Shown in pieces: positions 27,261 through 36,389 of a DNA stretch of 64,000 nucleotides. The notes under the pieces are model-generated. The model saw nothing but the letters and a program-made list of their open reading frames with translations. It did not search any database and was not told where the DNA came from. Numbering within the stretch: the stretch's first letter is position 1; each line of letters opens with the position of its first letter. The position numbers were made by a program, and so were the translations under genes. Source of the stretch: CAVTSA01 sp963737225. Its GTDB lineage: Bacteria; Chloroflexota; Dormibacteria; Dormibacterales; Dormibacteraceae. The stretch lies in assembly GCA_963737225.1 (NCBI GenBank), contig CAVTSA010000008.1, positions 1 to 64,000 of the forward strand, in the 5' to 3' direction.

Positions 27261-28001
27261 TCACCTTCTGGGCTCCAGCCAGGCGTCCGACGGACCCAGG
27301 TGCCCTGACTGAAGGCGGAGGCGCACCAGGTCTCGCAGCATGGCGGCCGATGCCCGCACGGGGGCGACGGTGGAGGCGCCGGCGTTGAACCACCGAACGG
27401 GGACCTCCTCGACGGTCCAGCCGGCGTCGAGAGCGCGGACCAGAACCTCGACGTCATAGGCGAACCCGTCCGTCACCAGGTCCGCGAACAGCCGGTGCGC
27501 GACCTCGCCCCGAAAAAGCTTGAACCCGCACTGCGTGTCCCGAAAGCCCGGCAGCAGGAGCGTCTGCACCAACCGGTTGAACGTCTTCCCCATCAGCTGG
27601 CGGTGCAGTGGCTGGTCGATCTCGCGGGCGCCGGGAGCCGCACGGGAGCCGATCGCGACGTCGGCGCCCCGCGCCAGCGCCGCCTGCAACTTCGGCAGCT
27701 CCTCGATCGGCGTCGAGAGGTCCGCGTCGGTCATCAGAATCTGGTCCCCTCGGGCCACCCGCACCCCCTCGGCGACCGCCCGTCCTTTGCCCCGGTTGGG
27801 GGTGATCGCAACCACGCGAATCCCAGGATGGCGCGCCGCCTGGGCCCGCATCAGCGACAGGGTGCCGTCACGGCTCCCGTCATCCACCAGGATCAGCTCT
27901 CCCGCGGTGTCGTGGCGGGCGGCGTAGGCGCGGATCAGCCCCAGGGTCGGCGCAAGGCGCCGCTCCTCGTTGAAGCAGGGGATGACGATCGACAGATCCA
28001 T
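27261..28001 (-). CDS. Family 2 glycosyltransferase, dolichyl-phosphate glucosyltransferase-like
   Basis: 246 residues: LSIVIPCFNEERRLAPTL, LILVDDGSRDGT, PNRGKGRAVAEGV, LMTDADLSTPIEEL (DxD with acceptor region), and FRDTQCGFKLFRG. That set characterises GT2 enzymes transferring a sugar from a nucleotide donor to polyprenyl phosphate. No C-terminal membrane helices are present. It belongs to the glycosyltransferase/DedA block at 27-33 kb. Confidence 0.88.
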   Translation of the reverse strand: MDLSIVIPCFNEERRLAPTLGLIRAYAARHDTAGELILVDDGSRDGTLSLMRAQAARHPGIRVVAITPNRGKGRAVAEGVRVARGDQILMTDADLSTPIEELPKLQAALARGADVAIGSRAAPGAREIDQPLHRQLMGKTFNRLVQTLLLPGFRDTQCGFKLFRGEVAHRLFADLVTDGFAYDVEVLVRALDAGWTVEEVPVRWFNAGASTVAPVRASAAMLRDLVRLRLQSGHLGPSDAWLEPRR

Positions 28002-28079
28002 GGCTGATCGGAGGGCCCATCCTACGGGCCCCGCCCCGGACACGGAACGACCAAAGCGGCGTCCCGGGCGTGGTGCCGA

Positions 28080-28937
28080 CTATCCCCGGAGGCGGTGGTA
28101 GTCCAGGCGGAGAAGGTGCTCGCCGGTGGTCGAGCCCAGTCCAAGGCGCGTCACCAGCGTGTAGGCCAGGCCGGTGATTCCCACGATCAGGGTCCAATCG
28201 AACAGGCCATCCGGCGCCGGCAGGCCCAGCGGCCCGAGCGCGATCGCCGCGACGACGCCCGCCACGGCGGCCACGATCACGGCATCGATGCCGAGGCCCA
28301 GCAGCAGAGCCGGGAGCCGCCCCGGCAGAGCCGGCACGGGGATGCGGCGGCGCCGGCGCAGGTCCGGTAGATAGCGGAGCACCAGGTACCACGCGAACAG
28401 CGCCGCGAGCACGGCGAGGGCGGCCAGGCTCAGGCCTTCGGCACGCGCCAGGTAGGGACGGGCCCGGTTACCTACCAGCGCACCCAGCAGCGTGATCACC
28501 GAGACCCAGAGGGCTGACGCCGGCAGCATGCCCAGCAGGAACGTCGCCGGCCGCAGGTCGATGAGCCCGGCGGCGAGATTGGTGTAGACCCGGGTCCCGG
28601 GGACCAGACGGGTGGTGAAGACGCCCGGTGCGCCGGCTGCCCGCAGCCGGTCGGTCAGGATGGCGATGACGCGGGAGCGCTCCAGCCGCTCGGCCGGGCG
28701 GCGCAGCGTGCCGCGCCGCAGCATGCGCACCCAGAGGTACCCCAGGGTGGCGCCGAGCATGTCGACCAGGACCAGGGTTGGAAGCAGGAGCCAGAGCGGG
28801 ACGGCGCCGCCGGCGGCGAGGACGCCGGCGGCGATCAGCATGCCGTCGGCGGGGAACATCGGCAGCGGCACCCCCAGCTCCTCGACGAACAGGAGTCCGA
28901 CCAGAGAAGCCGCGAGCAGGGCGCCGGACGGATCCAT
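28080..28937 (-). CDS. DedA/SNARE-associated (VTT) family membrane protein
   Basis: 285 residues. The N-terminal 190 residues form a DedA domain: GLLFVEELGVPLPMFPADGMLIAAG, then GYLWVRMLRRGTLRR and TRLVPGTRVYTNLAAGL. Such proteins flip or recycle lipid carriers (undecaprenyl phosphate in some cases). An extra C-terminal hydrophobic region (about 215-270) extends beyond ordinary DedA proteins. Position between polyprenyl-sugar glycosyltransferases suits a lipid-carrier role. Confidence 0.78.
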   Translation of the reverse strand: MDPSGALLAASLVGLLFVEELGVPLPMFPADGMLIAAGVLAAGGAVPLWLLLPTLVLVDMLGATLGYLWVRMLRRGTLRRPAERLERSRVIAILTDRLRAAGAPGVFTTRLVPGTRVYTNLAAGLIDLRPATFLLGMLPASALWVSVITLLGALVGNRARPYLARAEGLSLAALAVLAALFAWYLVLRYLPDLRRRRRIPVPALPGRLPALLLGLGIDAVIVAAVAGVVAAIALGPLGLPAPDGLFDWTLIVGITGLAYTLVTRLGLGSTTGEHLLRLDYHRLRG

Positions 28938-28983
28938 GGCTGACCAGTAGAGCACCGTGCGCCGGGGCGAGGTGACGCGCCGA

Positions 28984-29736
28984 CTACCGATCCCGGCCGG
29001 CCAGGACGAGGATGGCGAACCGCGGCAGGACCGCCATCCGCCGCGCCCGCCAGGGCTCGTGGAGGAGCCGCCAGGCCCACTCCCCGTGCAGGCGGCGCCA
29101 GGCTTCGGGAGCGCGCCGCGCATGCCCCGCCAGATAGTCGAAGGTGCCCCCCACTCCAATCGCGACCCCCGCGCCGAGCCTGCCCGCGTTGCGAGCGATC
29201 CAGAGCTCCTGCTGGGGGGCACCGTAGGCGACCAGCACCAGATCGGCGCCGGAAACCCGGACCCTTTCCGCCTGCTCGGGATCCTGGTCGGGCCGCGGGG
29301 AGCCGGGTTCGGCACCCACCACGCGCAGCCCTGGATGCCCCGCCCGGAGCCGGGCGGCCGCAGCCTCGGCGACGCCCGGACGGGCACCCAGAAGGTACAG
29401 GGAGTATCCGCGCTCGACGGCCGCGCCGGCGAGCCGGGGCACGAGGTCGGCACCCGACACCTGGGTGGCCACCTTTCCCCGGCGGCGGAGCGCCCACACC
29501 ACGCCCCAGCCGTCCGCCAGTCGGAGCGCGGCCGATCCCAACGCGCGCCGGAACGCCGGGTCCCGGCGCGCCCGCATCAGGAACTCGGGATTGACGGTCG
29601 CCACCAGTGCCGTGGGCCGCCGGGGGTCGGCGCGGTGCGCCTCGATCAGCGCGACCACGCCCGCCACCGCACCCTCCATGTCGAGGTCGTCGACGGCAAC
29701 CCCGAGCACTCGCTGCGCCGCCACGGGCCACATCAT
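28984..29736 (-). CDS. WecG/TagA/CpsF-family glycosyltransferase (GT26)
   Basis: 250 residues with VLGVAVDDLDM, TVNPEFLMRARRDPAFRRAL, LADGWGVVWALRRRG, and GVGGTFDYLAGHARRAPEAW, the signature of UDP-ManNAc(A)-type transferases working on undecaprenyl-PP-GlcNAc. The ending RLLHEPWRARRMAVLPRF is typical. A TagO/WecA-type gene that would make the acceptor is at 48.7 kb. It likely adds the second sugar of a teichoic-acid-like or capsule polymer. Confidence 0.88.
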   Translation of the reverse strand: MMWPVAAQRVLGVAVDDLDMEGAVAGVVALIEAHRADPRRPTALVATVNPEFLMRARRDPAFRRALGSAALRLADGWGVVWALRRRGKVATQVSGADLVPRLAGAAVERGYSLYLLGARPGVAEAAAARLRAGHPGLRVVGAEPGSPRPDQDPEQAERVRVSGADLVLVAYGAPQQELWIARNAGRLGAGVAIGVGGTFDYLAGHARRAPEAWRRLHGEWAWRLLHEPWRARRMAVLPRFAILVLAGRDR

Positions 29737-29757
29737 GCGGCAGGGCAGAATATCGGG

Positions 29758-30765
29758 ATGGCCACGGTGATGGCCCGGGTGGCCTGCTTCCTGCCACCAG
29801 GGCCCGAATCACGCCCGACCGGAACCGCCGTCTACGCCGGCTACGTACGGGACCGCCTGGTCGAGACGCGGCAGGTGGTGCTGGTCGACGGCACGGCTCC
29901 GAACGACGCCATCCTTTCTCTGGACGGGAGGTTCCGTGCTGGGCGCGGCCAGCCGACGGTGACCGCGGTCGTGCACGCCGGGCACCTGCTGACCAGGCGC
30001 GCGCACACGCCGCGCGAGTGGCTCGCGCAGAACTGGCGGGTGGCCTCCGCGGCCCGGCGCTCGACGTCGGTGCTGGTTCCCTCGGTGGCGATGCGCTGGG
30101 CGCTGACGGCCCGTCTCGGCGTGTCCGAGGAACGGGTTGTCCTGTTGGAACCGGTCCCGGCGACCGCGTTTCGCCGGGCCGCCCGCGCCGACTTCGAGCG
30201 GGTCCGGCTGCGGTACTCCCTTCCCGAGCGGTACTTCGTCTGCGTCGGGTCCCGCGCCCGCCGCAAGAACCTGGCATTCCTGGCCGGGGTCTGGGCCCAA
30301 GCCTCGGCCCAGCTCGGACCGGATGTCGAGCTGGTGCTCGCAGGACCCGAGCGCGGCGGACTGGACGGTGCGCCCTGCGTCCGCGACGCCGGCTGGGTGG
30401 AGGAGGACGACCTTCCCGCCCTCCTCTCGGGGGCCATCGCCTATCTCAATCCGAGCCTGTACGAGGGCCAGGGGCTGGGCGCGATGCAGGCGATGGCGTG
30501 TGGGACCCCGGCACTGGTCGCGGCTACCGGGGCGCTGCCGCGGACGGTCGACCAGGGAGGGCTCATGCTCGACCTTTACGAGCCCTCGCAGTGGTGCGAC
30601 GCGATGCTGACCGTCGCCCGCCGCCCGGACGTCCGCCGCGAGCTGTCGGCGAACGCGCTCAAGTTGACGGCGGAGCGCCGTGCCCACCCCCCGGATGCCG
30701 CGCCTCTCCTGCGGGCGCTGATGGGGTCCGCCCGCCCCACCGCCCCGGACGTCCGAGGCCGGTGA
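29758..30765 (+). CDS. Family 4-type glycosyltransferase
   Basis: 335 residues; divergent from the GT26 gene, 21 bp away. The C-terminal domain shows RYFVCVGSRARRKNLAFLAGVW, then DAGWVEEDDLPALLSGAIAYLNPSLYEGQGLGAMQAMACGTP in consecutive segments, the nucleotide-sugar site of GT4 enzymes (E-G-x-G-x-x-x-x-x-A). The N terminus is short. An ATG at 29770 is an alternative start. It overlaps the next glycosyltransferase by 4 bp (GTGA), so the two are translationally coupled. Confidence 0.82.
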   Translation: MATVMARVACFLPPGPESRPTGTAVYAGYVRDRLVETRQVVLVDGTAPNDAILSLDGRFRAGRGQPTVTAVVHAGHLLTRRAHTPREWLAQNWRVASAARRSTSVLVPSVAMRWALTARLGVSEERVVLLEPVPATAFRRAARADFERVRLRYSLPERYFVCVGSRARRKNLAFLAGVWAQASAQLGPDVELVLAGPERGGLDGAPCVRDAGWVEEDDLPALLSGAIAYLNPSLYEGQGLGAMQAMACGTPALVAATGALPRTVDQGGLMLDLYEPSQWCDAMLTVARRPDVRRELSANALKLTAERRAHPPDAAPLLRALMGSARPTAPDVRGR

Positions 30766-31820
30766 GCCGGCCGGTCGTCGCCGTCGACGCCGGCCCCGCG
30801 CTGCGTCCGGGGCGGACCGGGACCGAGCTCGTCGCCTGGGAGCTCTGCCGCCGGCTCCCGGGCATCGCACCCGAGCTCGACTTCCGGCTCTTCGCTCCGG
30901 TCAGCGGCACGGATGACCTGCCGGTTACCCGGCTCCCGGCGCGGCGCCTGTTCACCCAGCTCCGGCTTCCGCGAGAGCTGTGGCGGCACCGGCCCGACCT
31001 CTTCTTCGCGCCCGCCCACGTGGTTCCGTTCCTGGTCCCAAGCCGGACGGTGGCGGTGGTCCACGACCTCGCGTTCGAACGCCACCCGGAGGCCTACGCG
31101 GCGCGGGACCGCGAGTACCTGCGCCTCACGACCCGATGGGCGGTGCGGCGCTGCCGCCTCCTCATCACCCCCTCCGAGGCGACCCGCCAGGACCTGCTCG
31201 AGCTGTACCACGTCGCCGCCGACCGTGTGGTGACCGTCCACCTGGGCGGGGGGGAGCGGGTTCCCGAGGTCGACGCGGCCGAAATGGAGCGCCGCCTCGA
31301 CGCGCTCGGGGTCACGCGCCCCTATGTCCTGCAGGTGGGCCGCGTCGAGATCAAGAAGCAGCCGCAGCTGACGCTGCGGGCAGTCGAGCGCCTGGCCGGC
31401 CCGCGCCTGGTCCTGGCCGGCGCCACTCCCGATGCCGTGCTGGCGGGACGGCTGGCCTCGAGCGCGGCTTGCACCCTGCTGGGACGCGTGTCCGACGCGG
31501 ATCGCGAGGCGCTTTACCAGGGCGCGGCGGCGGTCGCCGTTCCCAGCCTCTACGAGGGGTTCGGATTCCCGGTGCTCGAGGCGATGCGGCGCGGGGCACC
31601 GGTGGTCGCCGCAGCGGTCTCGTCGCTTCCGGAGATCGGTGGCGAGGTGGCGCGCTACCTGGAGGACCCCGCCGACATGGCGGCCTTCGCGGCGGCGCTG
31701 GCGGGTGCCATCGCGGATCGCCCGCGGCTCGCGATCGAAGGGCGGGCACGGGCCGCCCGCTTCACCTGGGATCGCTGCACCCGCGGCGTGGCGGAGGTGC
31801 TGCGCGCGGCGCTCGCGTGA
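30762..31820 (+). CDS. Family 4 glycosyltransferase
   Basis: 352 residues from a GTG overlapping the previous stop. VVAVDAGPALRPGRTGTELVAWEL begins the acceptor domain; VVHDLAFERHPEAY is typical of GT4 mannosyl/rhamnosyl-transferases. RPYVLQVGRVEIKKQP, LLGRVSDADREALYQGA and SLYEGFGFPVLEAMRRGAPVV form the donor-binding domain. Donor and acceptor are unknown. It converges on the next GT4 gene. Confidence 0.86.
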   Translation: MSRPVVAVDAGPALRPGRTGTELVAWELCRRLPGIAPELDFRLFAPVSGTDDLPVTRLPARRLFTQLRLPRELWRHRPDLFFAPAHVVPFLVPSRTVAVVHDLAFERHPEAYAARDREYLRLTTRWAVRRCRLLITPSEATRQDLLELYHVAADRVVTVHLGGGERVPEVDAAEMERRLDALGVTRPYVLQVGRVEIKKQPQLTLRAVERLAGPRLVLAGATPDAVLAGRLASSAACTLLGRVSDADREALYQGAAAVAVPSLYEGFGFPVLEAMRRGAPVVAAAVSSLPEIGGEVARYLEDPADMAAFAAALAGAIADRPRLAIEGRARAARFTWDRCTRGVAEVLRAALA

Positions 31821-31845
31821 GGCGGGGGCCCCAACCGGGTCGTGC

Positions 31846-32913
31846 TCAGACCCGCCCGGCGGCCTCCTGGAGGACACGCCAGGTCTCCTTCGCCGTCCGG
31901 GTCCAGGTGAACGACGCGGCCCGGGTCCGGCCGCGCCGGCGCAGATCGTTTCTCAGGTCCCGGTCGCCGAGCAGCCGCTCCAGGGCAGCAGTCCAGGCGT
32001 CCGGATCGGCGGGGTCGACCAAAAGGCCGGCGTCACCTACCACCTCGGGCAGGGAAGAGCGGTCGGACACGACCACCGGGGTGCCGCAGGCCATCGCCTC
32101 CAGCGGAGGCAGCCCGAACCCCTCGTACCAGGAGGGGTGGCAGAGGCAGTCGGCGGCCGAATAGAGGGCGGGGAGGTCCTGGCGGGCGACCGTCCCCAGC
32201 CGCTGGACGTCGCCGCGCGCGCGCTCCAGCTTGGCCTCGATCTCCCGGGCCCGCCAGCCGGTCGAGCCGACCACGACCAGGGGCACCCGATGCTCCAGGT
32301 GTGACCAGGCATCGAGCAGGACGGGCAGATTCTTGCGAGGCTCGATCGTGCTCACGAAGAGACAGAACCGATCAGGAAGCTCGAGCCGGCGCCGGAGCTC
32401 GGCGACCACCTCGGCGGATTGGGGACGGAAGACCGGGTCCACACCCAGCGGGACCACCCGCAGGCGGTCGTGGGGAACCCCGAGGAAGGTCTCGACGTCG
32501 CGGGCGGTGGAGTGCGAGACGCACAGCACGCGGTCGGCCCGCCGCAGCGAGCGCGGAACCACGTGCTGCACCGACAGCCACTGCCCGTCGGGGAACCACT
32601 CCGGGTTCCGGTAGATGGCGAGGTCGTGGACGGTCACCACCGACGGCATCCCCACGCCTCCCAGGGGAAGCTGGCCGATGCAGCCGAAGAAGACCTCGGC
32701 GCGGCTGCGGCGGAGCGCATTCGACCAGATGAGATGGCGACCGGCGAAGGGAAGCCGTGATCGCCGTACACCCGGGATTCCGGCCGGCGGTTCCACGCCC
32801 GCCGGCGTGTAGACGGTCAGGTCGGCCGGCGCGACCTCGGCCAGCCCGCGCAGGATCTCCCGCGTGTAGACCCCGACGCCCGCGTCGGGACGCCCGAGCC
32901 CGTCCCCGTCCAC
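31846..32913 (-). CDS. Family 4 glycosyltransferase
   Basis: About 355 residues starting at a GTG just after the mreB-like gene; the longer frame inside that gene is rejected. DAGVGVYTREILRGL, TVHDLAIYRNPEWFPDG, FVSTIEPRKNLPVLLDAW, and PSWYEGFGLPPLEAMACGTPVV are the GT4 hallmarks of glycan-chain mannosyltransferases. Downstream of and close to mreB-like and murA, so possibly co-transcribed with wall genes. Confidence 0.85.
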   Translation of the reverse strand: MDGDGLGRPDAGVGVYTREILRGLAEVAPADLTVYTPAGVEPPAGIPGVRRSRLPFAGRHLIWSNALRRSRAEVFFGCIGQLPLGGVGMPSVVTVHDLAIYRNPEWFPDGQWLSVQHVVPRSLRRADRVLCVSHSTARDVETFLGVPHDRLRVVPLGVDPVFRPQSAEVVAELRRRLELPDRFCLFVSTIEPRKNLPVLLDAWSHLEHRVPLVVVGSTGWRAREIEAKLERARGDVQRLGTVARQDLPALYSAADCLCHPSWYEGFGLPPLEAMACGTPVVVSDRSSLPEVVGDAGLLVDPADPDAWTAALERLLGDRDLRNDLRRRGRTRAASFTWTRTAKETWRVLQEAAGRV

Positions 32914-32932
32914 GGCGACCCGCAGCCGGCGG

Positions 32933-33940
32933 TCAACGGAGGTAGAGCTGCCGCTCACGAAACACCAGCATCGTCTCCAACGCAGCCACCGCGCCGCGGA
33001 CAACGCAGGTCTGGGGGTCGGCCGCGACCCGGACACGAAGCTCGAGGCGCTCGGCGAGCAGGCGGTCGAGGCCCCGCAGCTGGGCGCCGCCCCCGACGAG
33101 CGTCAATCCACGCTCGGCGACCGTCCGTCGGATCCTGGACGGCACCTCGTCAAACGCGCGGCGCACCTCACCCACGAAGCTGTCCAGCGGTTCCGCCAGC
33201 GCCTCCGCGACGTCGCCGGAGGTCACGCGTCGCCAGGTCTGCCGGCGCCCGTCCAGCTCGCCCACCGGGATGTCCGTGCTGAGCGGGTCCTCGAGCGGCA
33301 GTGCCGACCCGACCGCGCGCTTCACCTGCTCCGCCACGCGCTGATCCACTCGCAGTGACAGCTTGTCCGCGAAGTGTTCGACGATCGCCCGATCCAGGGC
33401 CTCGCCGGCCACGGCCACCGCCGCTTGCACCACGGTTCCGCCGGCGTCCTGCACCGTCAGCTGCGAGGCGCCGGCGCCCACGTCGAGCACGGCGCAGGCC
33501 TCGCGCGAGGGGTCGAGGCCGGCGCCCAGCGCCGCGGCGACGCCTTCCTCCACCACCCAGCTGCGCCGGGCGCCGGCCGCGATGGCGGCTCCGAGCAGCG
33601 CACGGCGCTCGCCGGTGGAGGCGGCGGGTGGGATCGCGAGGATGACCTGCGGCCGGAAGAGCGAGCGGCCGATACGGCTCGGGTCGACCAGGTCTCCGAC
33701 CAGCGCGACCGCCGCCGGAAGATCCAGGATCGCCGGCGAGGCGATCGGGCGGGTGATCTGAGCCCCGGCGGGCAGCGAGGCTGCGGCGTCAAGAGCACGG
33801 TGTCCGATGGCGATGACGCGCCCGCCCTCTCCGGGAACCCAGGCGATTGCCGCCGGCTCGTCCACCAGCAACCCCTGCCGGCGGGAGTAGACACGCATGC
33901 CCGCGGTGCCGAGGTCGACGCCGAGCCGGCGGGTGGGCAC
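32933..33940 (-). CDS. Divergent MreB/Mbl-like actin homologue
   Basis: About 335 residues from a GTG. RRLGVDLGTAGMRVYS is the phosphate-1 loop, VLDVGAGASQLTV the phosphate-2 loop, and LVGGGAQLRGLDRLLAERL the adenosine loop, in MreB order. The stretch VVEEGVAAALGAGLDPS is also MreB-like. Many positions conserved in MreB are changed, so it may be a paralogue. It lies directly after murA, as mreB/mbl genes often do, and would organise wall synthesis along the cell. Confidence 0.8.
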   Translation of the reverse strand: MPTRRLGVDLGTAGMRVYSRRQGLLVDEPAAIAWVPGEGGRVIAIGHRALDAAASLPAGAQITRPIASPAILDLPAAVALVGDLVDPSRIGRSLFRPQVILAIPPAASTGERRALLGAAIAAGARRSWVVEEGVAAALGAGLDPSREACAVLDVGAGASQLTVQDAGGTVVQAAVAVAGEALDRAIVEHFADKLSLRVDQRVAEQVKRAVGSALPLEDPLSTDIPVGELDGRRQTWRRVTSGDVAEALAEPLDSFVGEVRRAFDEVPSRIRRTVAERGLTLVGGGAQLRGLDRLLAERLELRVRVAADPQTCVVRGAVAALETMLVFRERQLYLR

Positions 33941-33945
33941 CGCGG

Positions 33946-35238
33946 TCAGGACGTGCGGGGGGCCCGTTCGACCCTCGCGCCGAGCGAGCGCAGCTTGCCG
34001 ACCATGTCCTCGTAGCCACGATCCAGGTGCCAGGCGTGCTCGATCTCGGTGGTGCCGTCGGCCGCCAGCGCGGCCACCACGAGCGCAGCGCCGGCGCGGA
34101 TGTCGGGTGAACGCACCGTCGTCCCGTGCAGCCGCGCCGGACCCCGCAGCACCGCGTCGCGCCCGGAGACCTGAACGTTTGCACCCATCCGCACCAGCTC
34201 GGAAACCTGCTGGAAACGGTTGTCGTACAGGTACTCGGAGATCAACGTCATGCCGCGTGCCTGCGTCATCAGCGAAAGGTACTGCGGTTGCAGGTCGGTC
34301 GGGAATCCAGGATGCACCCAGGTGTTGAGGTCGACCCCTCGGAGCGGCTTCTCGCGATCGCGGCGGATCCGGATCAGGTCCGGGCCGGTCTCGACCTCGA
34401 CGCCCGCCTGCTCCAACTTCAGCAGGGCGTGAACCAGGTCCTGCGGCCGGCTGCGTTCCAGGGTGACGTCCCCGCCCGCGGCTGCGACGGCCATGGCGTA
34501 GGTACCGGCCTCGAGGTAGTCGGAGATCACCTCGTGCTCGCACCCGTCCAGCTCGGACACCCCGTCGATGACGATCTCGTCGCTGCCGGCGCCGGTGATC
34601 CTCGCCCCCATCTGGTTGAGACACAGGGCGAGGTCCTGGACGTGTGGTTCGCGGGCCGCGTTGATGATCTCGGTGCGGCCCATCGCCGTCACGCTGGCGA
34701 GCATCAGGTTCTCGGTGCCGGTCACCGTCGGGAGGTCGAGCAGCACCCGCGCACCCCGCAGACCGCGCGGTGCCGACGCGTGAAACGCATCGTCGGTCTC
34801 CTCGATCTCGGCGCCGAGCGCGCGCAGACCGCGAAGGTGCTGTTCGACGCGGCGCGAGCCGATCTCATCGCCACCAGGGCGGGGCAGATGCGCCTCGCGC
34901 GCCCGCGCCAGGAGCGCGCCGAGCAGGACGATTGAGGCCCGCATGCGGCGCGCGAGGTCGTCCGGCACGTGGCCCGAAACATCGGTCGCGGTGATCTCCC
35001 ACGACCCGTCCTCGCCTCGAGCCTGGCCCCCCATGGCCCGGATGATCTCCGTCATCACCGTGGTGTCTGCGATGTCGGGCACGTTGGTAAGCCGCATCGG
35101 GCCGCGGGTGAGCAGACTCGCGGCGAGGATCGGGAGCGACGCGTTCTTGGAGCCGCTCATCGCCACGCGGCCGTGCAGTGCTCGACCTCCGGTGACGCGA
35201 ATCGGGAGGTCAGGGACCGGAGCGAACACTGCGCGCAT
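33946..35238 (-). CDS. murA: UDP-N-acetylglucosamine 1-carboxyvinyltransferase, fosfomycin-insensitive type
   Basis: 430 residues. First committed step of peptidoglycan synthesis in the cytoplasm: enolpyruvyl transfer from PEP to UDP-GlcNAc. SGSKNASLPILAASLL holds the Lys-Asn pair at 31-32; SDYLEAGTYAMAVAAAGGDV and HPGFPTDLQPQ are conserved. The catalytic-loop cysteine of E. coli (Cys115) is Asp124 here, in LPRPGGDEIGSRRV. The same Cys-to-Asp change makes mycobacterial and chlamydial MurA insensitive to fosfomycin. Confidence 0.94.
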   Translation of the reverse strand: MRAVFAPVPDLPIRVTGGRALHGRVAMSGSKNASLPILAASLLTRGPMRLTNVPDIADTTVMTEIIRAMGGQARGEDGSWEITATDVSGHVPDDLARRMRASIVLLGALLARAREAHLPRPGGDEIGSRRVEQHLRGLRALGAEIEETDDAFHASAPRGLRGARVLLDLPTVTGTENLMLASVTAMGRTEIINAAREPHVQDLALCLNQMGARITGAGSDEIVIDGVSELDGCEHEVISDYLEAGTYAMAVAAAGGDVTLERSRPQDLVHALLKLEQAGVEVETGPDLIRIRRDREKPLRGVDLNTWVHPGFPTDLQPQYLSLMTQARGMTLISEYLYDNRFQQVSELVRMGANVQVSGRDAVLRGPARLHGTTVRSPDIRAGAALVVAALAADGTTEIEHAWHLDRGYEDMVGKLRSLGARVERAPRTS

Positions 35239-35279
35239 GGTATCGGACGGCCGCCGCGACGTCGCGAAGGGCCGGGCCG

Positions 35280-35699
35280 TCAGCGCGCCTGGTTCTCGAG
35301 CCCAAGCTGGGCCTGGAGGACCTGATGGGGCGCCAGGCGCCGGTTGATGCCGAGGAGGCGCCCGTCGGGGGCGAGGACGGCGGTGCTGGGAGCGGTGAAG
35401 ACGCCGAAGGTGCGGGCGACGTCGACCCGCGCGCCGGCGTCGATCTTCAGCACCCGGACGTCCTGCGCGATCAGCGGCTTCAGCTCTTCGGCCTGCGCCT
35501 TGCAGTCCCCGCAGGCCGAGGTCCAGAAGTCGACGATCGTCGCCCGACCGTCGGGCCGGGTTCCGAGGGCGTCCCACAGCTCTTCCTGTGGGAGCCCGTG
35601 GAGCCGGCGGCGGCGGTGGCGGCTGTAGAGCCGCGTCAGGACCAGGGCACCGACCAGCACCGCGGTGAAGACGACCAGGGTCAGGACGCGTCCGGCCAT
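35280..35699 (-). CDS. Membrane-anchored thioredoxin-like protein
   Basis: 139 residues. One N-terminal helix (about 5-23) followed by basic residues places the thioredoxin domain; the charge pattern leaves its side uncertain. The active site is CGDC (63-66) in IVDFWTSACGDCKAQA, and FGVFTAPSTAVL carries the usual cis-proline region (altered to AP). It lies 21 bp downstream of a DUF4395 gene; DUF4395 and thioredoxin-like proteins are frequent neighbours, so the two probably act together. Confidence 0.82.
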   Translation of the reverse strand: MAGRVLTLVVFTAVLVGALVLTRLYSRHRRRRLHGLPQEELWDALGTRPDGRATIVDFWTSACGDCKAQAEELKPLIAQDVRVLKIDAGARVDVARTFGVFTAPSTAVLAPDGRLLGINRRLAPHQVLQAQLGLENQAR

Positions 35700-35720
35700 C
35701 GCGGTTGGGGCGCTCTCCGC

Positions 35721-36170
35721 CTACGAGGACTTGAGCCGGGCCGGCAGGATCCCGGCGCGGTCCAGGTGCAGGAACACGAAGCAGAGCGCGCAGAAGTCGA
35801 ACGCGGCGTCCAGCACGATCATCAGCACGATCAACAATGCCACCGCCCAACCGACGACGGGGAGGCCGAGCCAGGCCAGGGCCGCCGCGGCGATCCAGAC
35901 CACGCCGCCCATCACCCGGGCGATGCGGCGTGTCGTGTGGTCCTCGACGCGCTCCCGTCTCGTGACCAGGTGGCGTGGCTCGAGCACGCGCCAGGTGAGC
36001 TGCCGCACCAGGTCGGCCGGCCACCAGAAACGCCCGACCAGCATGATCCCACCCGCCAGCAGCAGCAGGATCGGGCCGAACCGGTTTCCGAGCAGGAATC
36101 CCGCCACGACCAGGCCGGCCATCGTCCATTGATGGACCTTCCGCGCGGTGACGTCGAAAACCTCGGTCAT
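35721..36170 (-). CDS. DUF4395 membrane protein
   Basis: 149 residues with four hydrophobic helices. The first part (FDVTARKVHQWTMAGLVVAGF) and the C-terminal ALLIVLMIVLDAAFDFCALCFVFLHL, with a CxxC, fit DUF4395. The CxxC at the membrane suggests redox exchange with the adjacent thioredoxin-like protein. The longer upstream frame crosses repeat DNA; the ATG at 36170 is used. Confidence 0.75.
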   Translation of the reverse strand: MTEVFDVTARKVHQWTMAGLVVAGFLLGNRFGPILLLLAGGIMLVGRFWWPADLVRQLTWRVLEPRHLVTRRERVEDHTTRRIARVMGGVVWIAAAALAWLGLPVVGWAVALLIVLMIVLDAAFDFCALCFVFLHLDRAGILPARLKSS

Positions 36171-36225
36171 GGTGCCCGGCGGGTGATACAGATGGAGCAG
36201 AGTTTCTATTCCCCCCTCAAACTCT

Positions 36226-36283
36226 CCGTTTCGCACACAACGGTCCCCATCCGCCGCCCGAAGCCCCCTTCCGTGCGAGACGG
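36226..36283. repeat. Paired CCGT...ACGG dyads, about 42-bp period (locus 5, weaker)
   Basis: TCGCAC at 36231 and its complement GTGCGA at 36273 are 42 bp apart. Each is framed by CCGT and ACGG: CCGTTTCGCACACAACGG and CCGTGCGAGACGG. Symmetry is less complete than elsewhere. The spacer between DUF4395 and the TDT transporter also contains CCGTTCTCAGCGAACG at about 36313. Confidence 0.5.
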
Positions 36284-36389
36284 GTGATCGCGCGCTTGCC
36301 GAGGGCAAAGGTCCGTTCTCAGCGAACGAAGCCAGCTGTAGCAGATAAATGCGTCGTCTTCCGCGCGGGAGGAATGCGGGGCATCTTGT

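Noticed and set aside
28957..29757. N-terminal extension of the first glycosyltransferase
   Set aside because: It is antisense to the GT26 gene and proline/arginine-rich; the real domain begins at 29758.
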